Positions 22,468-32,055 of a stretch of DNA of 64,000 bases are shown piece after piece. The DNA comes from Bactericera cockerelli. Taxonomy: Eukaryota; Arthropoda; Insecta; Hemiptera; Triozidae. The notes below the pieces were generated by a model. That model was given only the letters and a program-made list of their open reading frames with translations. It did no database searches and had not been told where the DNA came from. The stretch spans positions 5,986,239 through 6,050,238 of the forward strand of contig CM044964.1 of the NCBI GenBank assembly GCA_024516035.1. The letters are read 5' to 3'. Numbering within the stretch: the stretch's first letter is position 1; each line of letters opens with the position of its first letter. A program made the translations under genes and the position numbers.

Positions 22468-23224
22468 ATCTTGTGTTATCATTGCATATAGCCAAGTCTT
22501 CTCAGAATTGAGGCACTGCTGTCGGGGAAAGGGTCCTCAATGCTGCCAGCATTTCCTCTTTGAATCGCCAGGGACAGACGTTTGTACAGGTATTCTTTAC
22601 TTTTCTCCCCATGCATTTCCACCAACTTATTTCCAATTTCTTCTATGAATTGTTCCATCTTACCTGTAGAATGACTTGTACAACTCAGTGTGCTATCCCT
22701 TGGCCAAGACATTATATTTTATAGAGTTTATGATAATCTTGATAATTACACCATTATCATAAAAAAAGATTAGACCAAATGTTTGGTCAAAGCTGTTAGA
22801 AAGACAACCTCAAGCAGTTTTTAAAATCTTCGAGAATCAAACACTCAAACAATGTGATGAAGAACTATTAAATCCAGCGATAGGTATGCTTAACAGAGCA
22901 TAATTCTCAACTCTTATCATAAATAATTCTACTACGTCGGTAGAAATTATGAACAAGAGGAGAGTATAGGTTGCACGTTACAGTTTACACGACTCACCCG
23001 TTCTGATTTCAAGATAATCAAATCATTTTCAGATCTTCATCAGATCTGAAAATAAATATCACAATACATTAATGTGGGACTATTAGAAACGTACGTGGAA
23101 CACAGGAAAGAATATTAAGTACATAGATAGAGACTTGTGGAATCATGGATATTGAAAATACGTATGTAATATGGGTACTAAAAACGGGAATAGACCAGTA
23201 AACTCTTATTATTAATCAATTTAA
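22468..23224. other. no gene seen
   Basis: Includes an inverted pair around 23030-23048 (TTTTCAGATC-TTCAT-CAGATCTGAAAA). Frames of 77-80 codons at 22406-22712 lack any domain. Confidence 0.4.
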
Positions 23225-23345
23225 AACATATTAAAGTAAGTTGTATTTATTGTAAGAGTAAAGACATGGAATATTTACAAAGTGAAATAATCAAAACAAA
23301 ACTTAATCTAGGGTAGTGCTAAAACCCTCGGCATTCTCCTCTTTC
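23225..23345 (-). mobile_element. family L retroelement 3' end
   Basis: AAAACAAAACTTAATCTAGG and CCCTCGGCATTCTC match the L pattern with the hairpin degraded. Confidence 0.55.
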
Positions 23346-23467
23346 TTTTGAGGATTAAAAGCAAAACTACTATAAAAGAGGATGAAAGTATTAGGTGAGA
23401 ACATGGTTGAAGAACATGAAGGAAAATCTTGCGAAACAAATGGACAACAAAGCAGGCAATAAAAACA

Positions 23468-23655
23468 ATCTCCGTGGCTCAGTGGTTAAGAGCATTGGTT
23501 ACTGACCCGGAGGTTGCGGGTTCGAATCCCGGCCGGAGCGGAAATTTCTGACCGAAATTTTTCGTTTCCGGAATGGCATGGATGTAAAGGTAAAGTGCCC
23601 TGAAGTAATGCGAAAGCGGTTCCGGGGCACAATTACCTTTAAAAAAAAAAAAAAT
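23468..23655 (+). mobile_element. SINE-H copy with poly(A)
   Basis: Head CTCCGTGGCTCAGTGGTTAA with B box GGGTTCGAATCCCGG, body GGAATGGCATGGATGTAAAG and AAAGTGCCCTGAAGTAATGC, then (A)n from 23640. A diverged second copy lies at 36172-36335. Confidence 0.85.
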
Positions 23656-23689
23656 TAAAAAAATAAAATAAAACAGGGTTGGCGTTTGA

Positions 23690-23832
23690 ATAGGGTTGGC
23701 GTTTGAAAAGTCATCCAGCTATAAATGAGACAGTAGGAGTACGAGACACAACCAACCTTAACCACGAGTAAAAGGTTGAACAATGCCGACCCCAAGTAGG
23801 TTTGGAAAAAGACACAGTGAAAGAAGAAGAAG
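23690..23832 (+). mobile_element. LINE-type tail 2 fragment
   Basis: AAAGGTTGAACAATGCCGAC, CCCAAGTAGGTTTGGAAAAA, GTGAAAGAAGAAGAAGA: closest of the tail-only copies to the LINE end at 46466-46530. Confidence 0.75.
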
Positions 23833-24084
23833 ATTAATTGATGAACATCACTCCAATGATCATATCTTACCCGATGGCATTTGTACTAAGCAACATGCGG
23901 CGTGTAATCTTTCTGAAAAGTGTGAAGACATTAGTTTTTCGCCAGAGGCTAACACAGAAGTTCACTTTCTAACGATATTAACTTTTATCGATGAACACTT
24001 AAATTATTGTCATGTAAATCAATGCAGTGCTTCTAACCATGAAAACATTTCTAATATATCGTCGCTCATCGCTCCATACATGAC

Positions 24085-24135
24085 CACCGACCTCCAAGCC
24101 AGCTGCTTTTATTGATCAAGCTACTGAGGTCATTA
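24085..24135 (-). mobile_element. SINE-A head fragment
   Basis: ACCACCGACCTCCAAGCCAG and GATCAAGCTACTGAGGTCAT. Confidence 0.65.
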
Positions 24136-24289
24136 GGATTTTAGTATTTCTATCATGACATCATAGAATGTATCTCTGAAACAACTATCTACTACACATC
24201 AAATTCTACAATACCTCACCATAATCTACTAGTCATCATTATCAATCAAGGACCCAAGTTCTTGGCCCGAGCTTTCTAAACGATCAACT

Positions 24290-24294
24290 TTCAG

Positions 24295-24325
<31 letters not shown>

Positions 24326-24600
24326 TTTTTTTCCTCTGTTTCTCTCTGTATCCTTTTCTCTTTATCTTTCTCTCTCTCTCTCTTTGTTCTCTCTCTTAAT
24401 TTCTCGCTCTATCTTTCTTTCTATATAACATCTCTCTTTCTCAATCCCTTTCTTTCTATCTCTCTCTTTCTGTATTTCATTCTTTCTCTCTCACTTTTTC
24501 TTTATTTCTTTTTATATCTTTCTCTTTCTCTATTTCTTTCTTTATATCTCTCTCTTTCTCACTTTCTTTCTATCTCTTTCTCATTACTATTGTTCCCTTC
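24290..24600. repeat. CT-rich satellite
   Basis: (CT)n with TTTCTTTCTATCTCTCTCTT-type interruptions. Confidence 0.85.
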
Positions 24601-24662
24601 TCACTCAGTCAAGAGTCAGGCCTGCCGGTATCTCATTGTAATAATAAGTGTATGGATATACT

Positions 24663-24742
24663 TCCGACCTCAGCAGCTCCATCAATAAGGCAGCGGACTT
24701 GTTACCTGGTGGTTCAAGTCCCGGTTTCAGTGGAGATTTAGT
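24663..24742 (+). mobile_element. SINE-A copy, 3'-truncated
   Basis: TCCGACCTCAGCAGCTCCAT, CAAGTCCCGGTTTCAGTGGA, then a (GTATAA)n run. Confidence 0.75.
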
Positions 24743-24793
24743 ATAAGTATAAGTATAAGTAGTGCTTTATTTAGACTGTCAGCGCAAGACAGG

Positions 24794-24860
24794 TAGTCCC
24801 ATTATGCCAACAGTTTAGTCCCATTATGCCAACAGTTTAGTCCCATTATGCCAACAGTTT
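24794..24860. repeat. 22-bp tandem repeat, three copies
   Basis: AGTCCCATTATGCCAACAGT plus TT, three times without mismatch. Confidence 0.9.
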
Positions 24861-25211
24861 TGTTAAACAGTTAAAGTGAGTTTGATTTCCTTTTCCTATA
24901 ATATTTGGACTACTGTCCTTTAATATAGGATGAGGAAAGTAAAAAAAAAAAATCAAAGCTAACCAATTTACTGAGTTTGTGAACAGACCGCCTGCTGAGC
25001 TGAACAATTGAATTAGGTACTTCGTCTTTAGAAATAATTATTGTTTCTTATGCGTTGACGTAGTGTAAGACTTGAAAATAAATACAATACTGTAAACCTA
25101 GACGTTGGTTTGAGTTTCAAGTAATAATTAAATTCAAAAGTATTTAACCTATTTTTTAATACTCATTTTTAATTATTTTGGTTGCCCAAATAATCACATA
25201 CTTTCTCCGTA
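24861..25211. other. no gene seen
   Basis: AT-rich; GGATGAGGAAAGTAAAA at 24927 is the end word of family N. Confidence 0.4.
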
Positions 25212-25290
25212 GTCACCATGTATGGCTGAGTGAGTTAGCGCGCTAGGCATTGTACTCATGGTGACCTGGGTTCGATCCCCAGGTGGTTTG
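25212..25290 (+). mobile_element. SINE-C head fragment
   Basis: AGTCACCATGTATGGCTGAG, GCGCGCTAGGCATTGTACTC and B box GGGTTCGATCCCCAGG. A short duplication GTGGTTTGCATTATGG follows at 25284-25321. Confidence 0.75.
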
Positions 25291-25624
25291 CATTATGGAT
25301 CAAAGGTGGTTTGCATTATGGGTCCCTTAAACTTGCTATATTTTAATTTTTAGTTCATAAAAGTTATTTCTTTACATATAATTAAATTTTTTGATGAAGA
25401 TGAAAAATATTTGTTTAAGAAAGAAAAATCTTTCAAAAGTAAAAAAAAATGCATGCGTCGTGTTATACAATATCAGAATTACAACAAATTTTGACTCAAA
25501 GAAAACCTGTTGGAGTGTCATCTCCGTAGAATGAGTCTTAGCTGTACAGTCCTACAATACCAATGCCAATGCGAGATTATCTACGAAACAATTACCCAGA
25601 AGTGTGAAGGAAAGTGATCAGGAA

Positions 25625-25960
25625 GCAGGGTCGTATATCTAGACATTCTAGACTCAGCAAATTTGGGAAAATTTGTTTTTCTCCTTAAGAAAAACAAGTC
25701 GGTATGTTTATTGTTTAATGTAAAGTTTAATTCGAGCGTGGGATTAGCTCAGTGGTTAAGCACTCGCTTGACATGCGGAAGGTCCATGGTTCGAACCCCC
25801 GCGTCGACAAAAATTTATATTCTTAAAATGGTTACAGGAATCAGGGTCGTAGATCTAAACATTTTAGACTGAGTGAATTTAGGGAAATTGATTTTTCTCC
25901 TTAAAAAAACCGGTAGGTATGTTTATTGACTTTATTGTTTAATGTAAACTTTATGTAAGT
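25625..25960. repeat. direct repeat of about 105 bp flanking a SINE-E
   Basis: 25625-25730 (AGGGTCGTATATCTAGACAT ... TTAATGTAAAGTTTAATT) recurs at 25849-25958 (AGGGTCGTAGATCTAAACAT ... TTAATGTAAACTTTATGT) at roughly 85-90% identity. Confidence 0.75.
25735..25830 (+). mobile_element. SINE-E head fragment
   Basis: GGGATTAGCTCAGTGGTTAA, CTTGACATGCGGAAGGTCCA and B box GGTTCGAACCCCC, ending GACAAAAATTTATATTCTTA. It can look like tRNA-Val(GAC), but no acceptor stem can pair. Confidence 0.85.
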
Positions 25961-26104
25961 ATGATTTTATTTGTAATGAAAAACAAGGCCTCTTCACAAT
26001 TTTTGTGGGTAGCGCAGCATTACTAAGAACCTAAATCAATCGGACACGGTGACTACTTTACTTTACTATAAGGCGATTGTATTAATTTTGTCCTTAATAC
26101 CCTC

Positions 26105-26380
26105 ATTTGGACCGAAGGCACCAACCGCTAAGGGCTGGGAGGAAGAGATTGCCATAGGCAATAACCCAGCCCTTTAATAGTTAGGTTGGCTGTATGGAAT
26201 GGCCTTGACTACCAATGCCAAAAATTTTTATAGTTAAGACATATTATGTATATTTTGTTTATTTTTTTTGTCCTGTGTATATTAATTTTGTCCATTTGGT
26301 ATTTTAATTTTTACCATTATTTGTTTGTATATTATTATGTTCATCTAATAAAGCGTTTCATAATAATAATAATAATAACC
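26105..26380 (+). mobile_element. family M retroelement 3' end
   Basis: GGAGGAAGAGATTGCCATAG with hairpin ATTGCC-ATA-GGCAAT, then GGCTGTATGGAATGGCCTTG, a T-rich 3' region with TTTTGTCC repeats, and AATAAAGCGTTTCATAATAA plus an (ATA)n tail. Most complete family M copy here; it reads as the truncated 3' UTR of a LINE. Confidence 0.65.
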
Positions 26381-26530
26381 GTCTGACCCTCTCGGCAACA
26401 TGCCTGACCTCAACTATGCAGCATAGACTGTGCTGTAATGATGACAGGCGACAGCTTACCTCTCCTTCCGGTATAGCCTGACACTATCTGGCGACAATCT
26501 TCGGATTACTTACCGTCAATTACCACGATA

Positions 26531-26632
26531 GGCAGCGTCGATAGCAAGTCGAATAAACCAGTTCTCATTCTGTCACTGATGTTAAGCAACGTCCAGCGAT
26601 GCTAGGACTTGCATGGGTGACCATTCATATTA
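26531..26632 (+). mobile_element. SINE-G 5S-like head, sense fragment
   Basis: GCGTCGATAGCAAGTCGAAT, AACCAGTTCTCATTCTGTCA, TGTTAAGCAACGTCCAGCGA, GCATGGGTGACCATTCA: the order and spacing of 5S rRNA (TTAAGC ... box C-like GGGTGACC). The right end is one arm of a hairpin (26619-26660). Confidence 0.7.
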
Positions 26633-26735
26633 CTTAATTTTTGAAGTAATATGAATGGTCTAATACAAATACAAATACTTCATTTTTGGAATTTTTCGAC
26701 CAAATAAGAAGTTCCATTTTATCAAATTTAGTCAG

Positions 26736-26798
26736 TCACCGTGGCCAAGTGAGTTAGCGCGCTAGGCATTGCACGCACGGTGACCTGGGTTCGATCAA
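26736..26798 (+). mobile_element. SINE-C head fragment
   Basis: CACCGTGGCCAAGTGAGTTA, TTGCACGCACGGTGACCTGG, then truncated within the B box. Confidence 0.75.
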
Positions 26799-26819
26799 TT
26801 CGAATGTTAGAAAATTTCT

Positions 26820-27003
26820 ATACAGCACACCACTCGTGGGTTAAAGCCCCATTATTCTAGCAGTAAGCCAAAGACATATTATTCTGTGGTAAAAATTCCT
26901 AATAGGGGGATGACTTGTCATGTCCCGGCTGGGTTTGGAACTCACGAACTCTGGAATCTTTGTATTTACAGAGTGCCGCCTTTATCACTGAGCTACCGGG
27001 ACA
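26820..27003 (-). mobile_element. SINE-D copy
   Basis: Antisense body CCCCATTATTCTAGCAGTAA, TGACTTGTCATGTCCCGGCT, head TTATCACTGAGCTACCGGGA ending at 27003. Confidence 0.8.
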
Positions 27004-27227
27004 GTAAAACGTTTAATCTATTTTCCTATTTGTCTTTAAATTTTATTGAATAATTGAGCAGTTAGTATGAATTATTCAAACTATACGTCCACCCTAGACT
27101 CCGTGCGTCGTCTGTTTGTTAGGATAATTTAAATAAAAGTCACTATTACGGAACGCTTTTACAGGTGTGCGGTGTGACCCTATAATCATCGCTTAGATGC
27201 TGAGGGGTTACCCTATGTCAATATGGA

Positions 27228-27290
27228 AACTTCTTTTAATTTGGGTTTAACGTCGCTATCAACTGCATGGTCATTTGACTAAAAAAAGTT
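27228..27290 (-). mobile_element. SINE-G 3' fragment
   Basis: GGGTTTAACGTCGCTATCAA and TGCATGGTCATTTGAC match the 3' part of 33835-34096. Confidence 0.6.
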
Positions 27291-27629
27291 AATTTTAGAA
27301 AAGGTTAATTTCAGTATTATAATTTAGTTATAGAGTTCACTCAATCCAACATATTTATAGAAAATAAACAAAATGTGTAAAGACGGTGTAGATTTATTCA
27401 TTTAATAAGTTCAACATGTTTAATTTTGCTGCTTCAAATGATAATTCCTTTGAATTGTATAAGTTCTTAATTTGTTTTGGGGTAGTTTATACTTTACTGA
27501 ACTTCTTCAAACTCAAATAGTTCTTGTTTGTTTGAAAAATAAAATTGTTCCACCTAAATAATGGAGTGAATAGTGAACGATGAAACTGACGACAACTTTA
27601 CTTCGTCTTCAGTTCTTTCTGAAGAATAG

Positions 27630-27785
27630 TGGTGCACTGGTAGTCAAATGGTTCACGCACCAGTCTGGTAATCCAGGTAGCGTAGGGTTCGAATTCCACG
27701 CAGTGCATGAATTCCTCATTCATTTGAGAGAAAATGCTTTGAGCATTATCTTCGCCTGGTGGTTACCGTCCACTAAAAAGTATTG
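27630..27785 (+). mobile_element. SINE-B copy directly upstream of the odorant receptor start
   Basis: GTGCACTGGTAGTCAAATGG head, TCTGGTAATCCAGGTAGCGT, B box GGGTTCGAATTCCACGC, AAAATGCTTTGAGCATTATC and GTTACCGTCCACTAAAAAGT. About 45 bases of the standard B body are missing. It is open in the receptor's frame, so it falsely extends the open frame by 71 codons. Confidence 0.85.
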
Positions 27786-27792
27786 CCATAAC

Positions 27793-28674
27793 ATGACTTA
27801 TCTGCGAATGATGTATAGGCCTGTGGAAACACTGAAGAAAGCCGGCTTCATCAACAGATTCCAATGCAAGGACAAATGGAAGAGGAACCTTGGTCAGATG
27901 TACTTTGTCTTCGCCCAGATTGTCTTCTTGCTCTCCGTCATCCTTCACTTAATATCCACACTCACACGCTCCATCCGATACCTCCCCGAGTTCATGCAAA
28001 GGCTTCTCGAAGACCTAACCTTCAACCTCTTCTACTTAGAGTCCCTTATCATTCAACAGAATTACGACAACATCTTTTCTGTCATTGCATTTGCAAAGGA
28101 AAATTTCAGTACAGGTTGCAGACAAGTAACCGAGCGGTTGGAGCGGAGGTTGGACTTCATTTACAACTTCTTCCTGGCTCTCGCCACTTTCGTCTTCACC
28201 GTTTCCTTCGTCGAGCCATGGTTTCCAACCACCGACCGTGAGACGCAGCTCTTGGGGTACATTTACCAGAGGAATCGACCTGAACGCCGTCTGCCGACCA
28301 ATTTCTATATCCCTTTTGCCGACGATAGTGAGTCCTGGTGCTACGAGGTCATTTACTTCATCGAAATCTACCAAATCTTCCTCATCATCATGACGGGAAT
28401 TTCCAGCGTCAACTTGATTCCCATATTCATCACTTATGTCCACGGACAGTATGTTGTTCTGAGTGAATTTGCACTGAAAATTGGAAAAGTCCATTTCGAT
28501 GAAGATGGCAATCGAATTGTTTACACAAATGTAAGAAAAGGAAAATATCGACAACTTTCTAGTTTTATCCAACCTCAAAGGGAAAACATTTATGAAAATA
28601 TGAAAGTCTACGAGCGGTTATATCTGAAAGAAGTGATTCAATTTCACCAGATGCTTTTGGATTTTCAAAACAAG
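27793..28674 (+). CDS. insect odorant receptor, exon 1 (residues 1-294)
   Basis: Main exon of a 7tm_6 odorant receptor, an olfactory neuron membrane protein that acts as a ligand-gated channel with the Orco co-receptor (family knowledge). I start at the Met of MTYLRMMYRP because everything upstream in frame is SINE-B; Met6 or Met7 are alternatives. Hydrophobic segments lie near residues 35-55, 74-90, 123-141 and 187-215. The long cytoplasmic segment 216-294 includes YVHGQYVVLSEFALKIG and KVYERLYLKEVIQFHQMLLD, the usual (E/K)-x-x-x-HQ-x-(L/I)-L region before TM5/6. The donor is AACAAG|GTAGGT at 28674/28675, phase 0. It joins in frame to 30686. The 33 residues before TM1 are a normal length for the family, which supports this start. 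Coding GC is higher than the flanks. Confidence 0.9.
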
Positions 28675-29159
28675 GTAGGTTGTCAATGTAGTCATTTTTA
28701 AACTTTTTATTCACCAGTAAAATCACCAGGACACTTGCTATTTTTCCATTCGACTCCATAAATTTCCATGCATTTGATTTAACTTTTTTTTTCTTCAAAT
28801 TTTAGATGACTTTTGTTTTTCTACAGAAAACCATCACTACCAACAGCATGGATTCATACTGAAAAACAGTAATAGGTATGTTTAATTTTTCCAGTCATCA
28901 AGTTTTATTGGTGAATTTCAAAAATGTTCTTCCTATCAAATCTACATTTCTTTACTGTAGGTTTTCTCTCAATTACTCTGAAAATTTTAACTACAGAAGG
29001 AGTCAAGTCAAATTTAATCGTTATGGAAATACTCGTACGTGGAGTCTGGATAATTCTAACGGTGAGTTTCATCTTATATTATAAAATGATTCGTTTGTGT
29101 GTGTGTGTACTTTTAGTCGCGTAAAACTCGAGAATGTTGTGTAAATATAATTATGTATG

Positions 29160-30350
29160 GGAAGGTTTGCCAAAACCGGGTAGTCTGCTAATACCGGGTA
29201 CCACTGTTTCCGACGATACCGCTAATGTCATCTATGAACTGATTACAGAAATTAAAATCTCTTCCTAGCAGAGCGTAAGTTTTGTAAACAAACCAATTTC
29301 ATTTCGAGTCATTTCGCTCTGATTTGAGGTTCAAGTTTTACTCGTGTTATTTCCTTATTTTCGAGGCCACAGTTATCGAGTGACTTTGAACCGCTATTTG
29401 TGCTGAAAATTCATGGTAAGTGTGTAAAGCTGTTACTTAAAAAGTGTTATTTCATATCATAATAAAAAAAATTTAATATCGTTTTGCATGTCTTGGTTAT
29501 TCAATTTTTTTACAGAAAGTCATGAGTCTGTTCATACCGGGTACTTTGGGGTTGATAAAACCGGGTACAGATTTTCGGGTACCCGATTTGAGCAGCCTAG
29601 TTTTTCCTTAGTGTTGTGTGTTTTTTTATGTGATTACATTTTTTCAAGTTCTTTGCTATGTCTCTGGGGATTTTTTCAGGGAAGGTATTGAAGGTAAGTA
29701 GGTGAGCAAGTAGGGACCTGCTACATATTATTTTGTAATGTCATTCAAATATTTTTCTCATTTTTTATATTTTTTTTAGGTGTCACAATGTCAAACCCTC
29801 CAAGGTATGCTCGTGTTGTGTTATGCTATTGTTTTTTTTTTAAACAATTTTTCTAAAAACTTGGTACAATTCCTATTCTAATTATTTTTTACAATGTCAA
29901 GATACCTAGGAGTGTGTTTCCTATTTTATTTTTCTAAAATTTAGGTTCAAAATTTGTTCCTTCTTGTTGTTTGCCATTCGAAAAATAATTATTTTTTACA
30001 TTGAAATTACTTATGCTCATAAATATAAATAAAAATAAATGTTAAAGTTCGTTTCAATAAACATCATTGAACTTTTTTACAATGTCTTCCATAGGAAATA
30101 TAGGGGTACCCGGTTCTGTCATACCCAGTACCCGGTTCTGAAAGACCGGGTTGACAGAACCGGGTACTTTGACTTTTTTTGAAAAAAATAAATTTAACAA
30201 AAAATGGCAATACATAGTGACGTATCGTTTTCAAATTTAGATAGCCAACAAAATTGTGAATGTTTTTCAGTTTAATTTGCTTAGCTTACGATAATGGCTT
30301 TTCCGCTAGATGGCCTAGAAAACTAAGTACCCGGTTTTGGCAAACCTTCC
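29160..30350. mobile_element. inverted-repeat element built on the word ACCGGGTAC
   Basis: Termini GGAAGGTTTGCCAAAACCGG (29160) and its exact complement ending at 30350; the match runs 23 bases. ACCGGGTA or its complement TACCCGGT occurs about ten times: 29174, 29192, 29537, 29558, 29575 (palindromic GGGTACCCG), 30106, 30128, 30145, 30160 and 30328. The copies cluster in the two ends and near the flanks of the centre. No transposase frame and no clear target duplication; TA lies next to the right end, and two bases from the left end. Confidence 0.75.
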
Positions 30351-30436
30351 TAATTAAACCAAAAGACCCTTCTGGAAAAATGAAATCTGATAGCATAAGC
30401 TTAACTCGTGCACTGTTGTAATTTTCCAACCGAACT

Positions 30437-30602
30437 GCATAAGTTATCATAGGTATTTGTGTTACTCACAATCGTGATATCACAATTACACAAATTACGA
30501 GTAGCTTTATTAAATAACCTCAATGTTTCCCTAAGTTATGACTTGAACCATCTACCTCCGATTAAAAGTCCGCCGCCTTATCGATCAAGCTACTGAGATT
30601 GG
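30437..30602 (-). mobile_element. SINE-A copy in the odorant receptor intron
   Basis: Antisense TCGTGATATCACAATTACAC, TGACTTGAACCATCTACCTC and GATCAAGCTACTGAGATTGG. It ends about 80 bases before the exon 2 acceptor. Confidence 0.8.
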
Positions 30603-30685
30603 TAAATACTCCGATGGTATTTTAGATAGAATGATACGTGCTTGAATTAGTTCTCTTCTTCAAAATCATTTCGACATTTTTCCAG

Positions 30686-31102
30686 CTCCGCGATCTGTTG
30701 AGCGTCATCATGCTGGTCAAGGTGTCCTTCAACTCCCTGGTCCTTGCCCTCGTCATGTTCCAAGTCACTTCTCTCACCTCGGAACAACTACCGCCCATCC
30801 GGCTCTTGAAGTTCCTGATTCAACTGGGCGGCATATCTATCGAGTTCTACTACCTCTGCTACTGTTCCGAACAATTGGACAACGGCAGCGCTCTGCTGAG
30901 ACGGTCCATCTACAATTGTCCCTGGATGAATTGTTCCAGTGATACGGTCAAGGGACTTCTCATGATGCTTCGCGTGGCACAGAGGCCGAACCATCAGAAC
31001 TTCTATCAGCACTTGATTGTGATCAGCAATGTTTTGTTTCTCAAGATGGTCAAGACTTCGTACACTCTCGTCAACTTCATGCGACTGAGGAGTAAATTGT
31101 AA
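30686..31102 (+). CDS. insect odorant receptor, exon 2 (residues 295-432 and stop)
   Basis: C-terminal exon in phase 0. LRDLLSVIMLVKVSFNSLVL begins TM5/6, and RLLKFLIQLGGISIEFYYLC is the next membrane segment. SEQLDNGSALLRRSIYNCPW matches the family's G..L..S...Y..PW block. SSDTVKGLLMMLRVAQRPNH is the conserved (K/R)-x-L-x-M-x-x-(R/A)-Q-(R/K)-P motif, and LKMVKTSYTLVNFMRLRSKL is the final helix, where the family has ...K-x-(S/A)-Y-(S/T)-x-(F/L). The total of 432 residues is normal. Oddity: the stop TAA at 31100-31102 overlaps a strong donor-like TTGTAAGTAA, so a small extra 3' exon that would replace the last codon cannot be excluded. SINE-B starts 18 bases later. Confidence 0.9.
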   Translation, partial: LRDLLSVIMLVKVSFNSLVLALVMFQVTSLTSEQLPPIRLLKFLIQLGGISIEFYYLCYCSEQLDNGSALLRRSIYNCPWMNCSSDTVKGLLMMLRVAQRPNHQNFYQHLIVISNVLFLKMVKTSYTLVNFMRLRSKL

Positions 31103-31119
31103 GTAACCTGCTCGGAAAA

Positions 31120-31340
31120 ACTCGAGCACTGGTGGTCAAGTGGTTAACGCGCGAGTCTGGTAATCCAGGTATCGTAGGGATCCGTTCGTTCGAATCCCAC
31201 CCATTGGATGAATTTTTCCTCATTAATTTGAGTTAGTGACCACATAATAATAAGACTCTGAGGGTTAGGTGGTAGAAAATGCTTTGAGCATTAATCTCGC
31301 CTGGTGTTTACCTTCCACTAAAGAGTGTTATTATTATTAA
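31120..31340 (+). mobile_element. SINE-B copy, near full length
   Basis: Best B reference: head GAGCACTGGTGGTCAAGTGG, TCTGGTAATCCAGGTATCGT, B box TCGTTCGAATCCCACC, GACCACATAATAATAAGACT, GAAAATGCTTTGAGCATTAA, ACCTTCCACTAAAGAGTGTT and (ATT)n. Confidence 0.88.
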
Positions 31341-31604
31341 ATAAAAGAACATCGATTCAGGACACACAACTTACTTTCCACTGTCAATCCAGACCAGAGG
31401 AATTTGAATTATATGAGTGCCAAAATTTTCGTTTGCGTGTTCAAACATTATGCTTAGTTTGTTTTTCTCTTTATTCAAGATACGAAGAAGAATGTAAATA
31501 GCCACGATATGACCTTTAACTACCATCGTCCTCTGAGTAGAAGACGAACCAGCCTACATAGATTTTCTTTTAAGTTATTAACTGAAGACTTTTTTTTAGG
31601 ATTT

Positions 31605-31740
31605 AAGTTTAACGTCGCTTTCAACTGCATGGTCATATCACGACGGGGGTGTTATCCTCTATTCGCAGGAAACTCACAAACCTGCTACCCACAACGGAAA
31701 GCGCTGCATTCAAAGCGCCTTCGACCGACGCTGGCTATTT
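31605..31740 (-). mobile_element. SINE-G copy with internal deletion
   Basis: AAGTTTAACGTCGCTTTCAA, ACGACGGGGGTGTTATCCTC and GACGCTGGCT at the head end, with about 115 bases between missing. Confidence 0.75.
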
Positions 31741-31744
31741 GGGA

Positions 31745-32045
31745 TTATTGATTGAAGACTTGTTGTTATTGTTGTTGTTATCAGCTTGGCTACAGCTGGG
31801 GTGGAATGATGGTCTCCGGCCAAACTTAAGTGGAAAAATTGGCTCATTATGAAACACATTTCCACGTGCGACCAACCATCGCGGCATCGTGAGAACTTGG
31901 GATTTTCTTGGCCTTAAACGTTAAATAGGGAGACATACAACTATTGTCTCCCTAGGGGACTATAAACAAAGAACAGATTAGCCAACCCTTACAAGCCAGG
32001 CCAGCTTGCAGTTCCCCAAGGGTTCAATCGTTTACAAAGAAAAAC
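31745..32045. repeat. family K copy
   Basis: TATCAGCTTGGCTACAGCTG, CATCGTGAGAACTTGGGATT, TCCCTAGGGGACTATAAACA, CAAGCCAGGCCAGCTTGCAG recur in order at 51390-51735, the latter with an internal AT-rich insertion. Confidence 0.7.
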
Positions 32046-32055
32046 CTCAAGTGTC

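Larger units (their letters stand above)
28675..30685 (+). other. odorant receptor intron (2011 bp)
   Basis: GTAGGT donor; acceptor CATTTTTCCAG at 30675-30685. It holds an inverted-repeat element (29160-30350) and a SINE-A (30437-30602). No extra exon is needed: the two coding pieces abut in phase 0 at the expected point of the family alignment. Confidence 0.8.

Noticed and set aside
25735..25807. Possible tRNA-Val gene
   Set aside because: Good A and B boxes but no pairing acceptor stem, and the sequence continues into the SINE-E body seen elsewhere.
27580..27792. N-terminal extension of the odorant receptor
   Set aside because: In-frame but made of SINE-B sequence plus a short unrelated lead; receptor homology begins after 27793.
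29488..29691. 67-codon frame in the odorant receptor intron
   Set aside because: Lies inside the ACCGGGTAC element and encodes its iterated word; no transposase motif.
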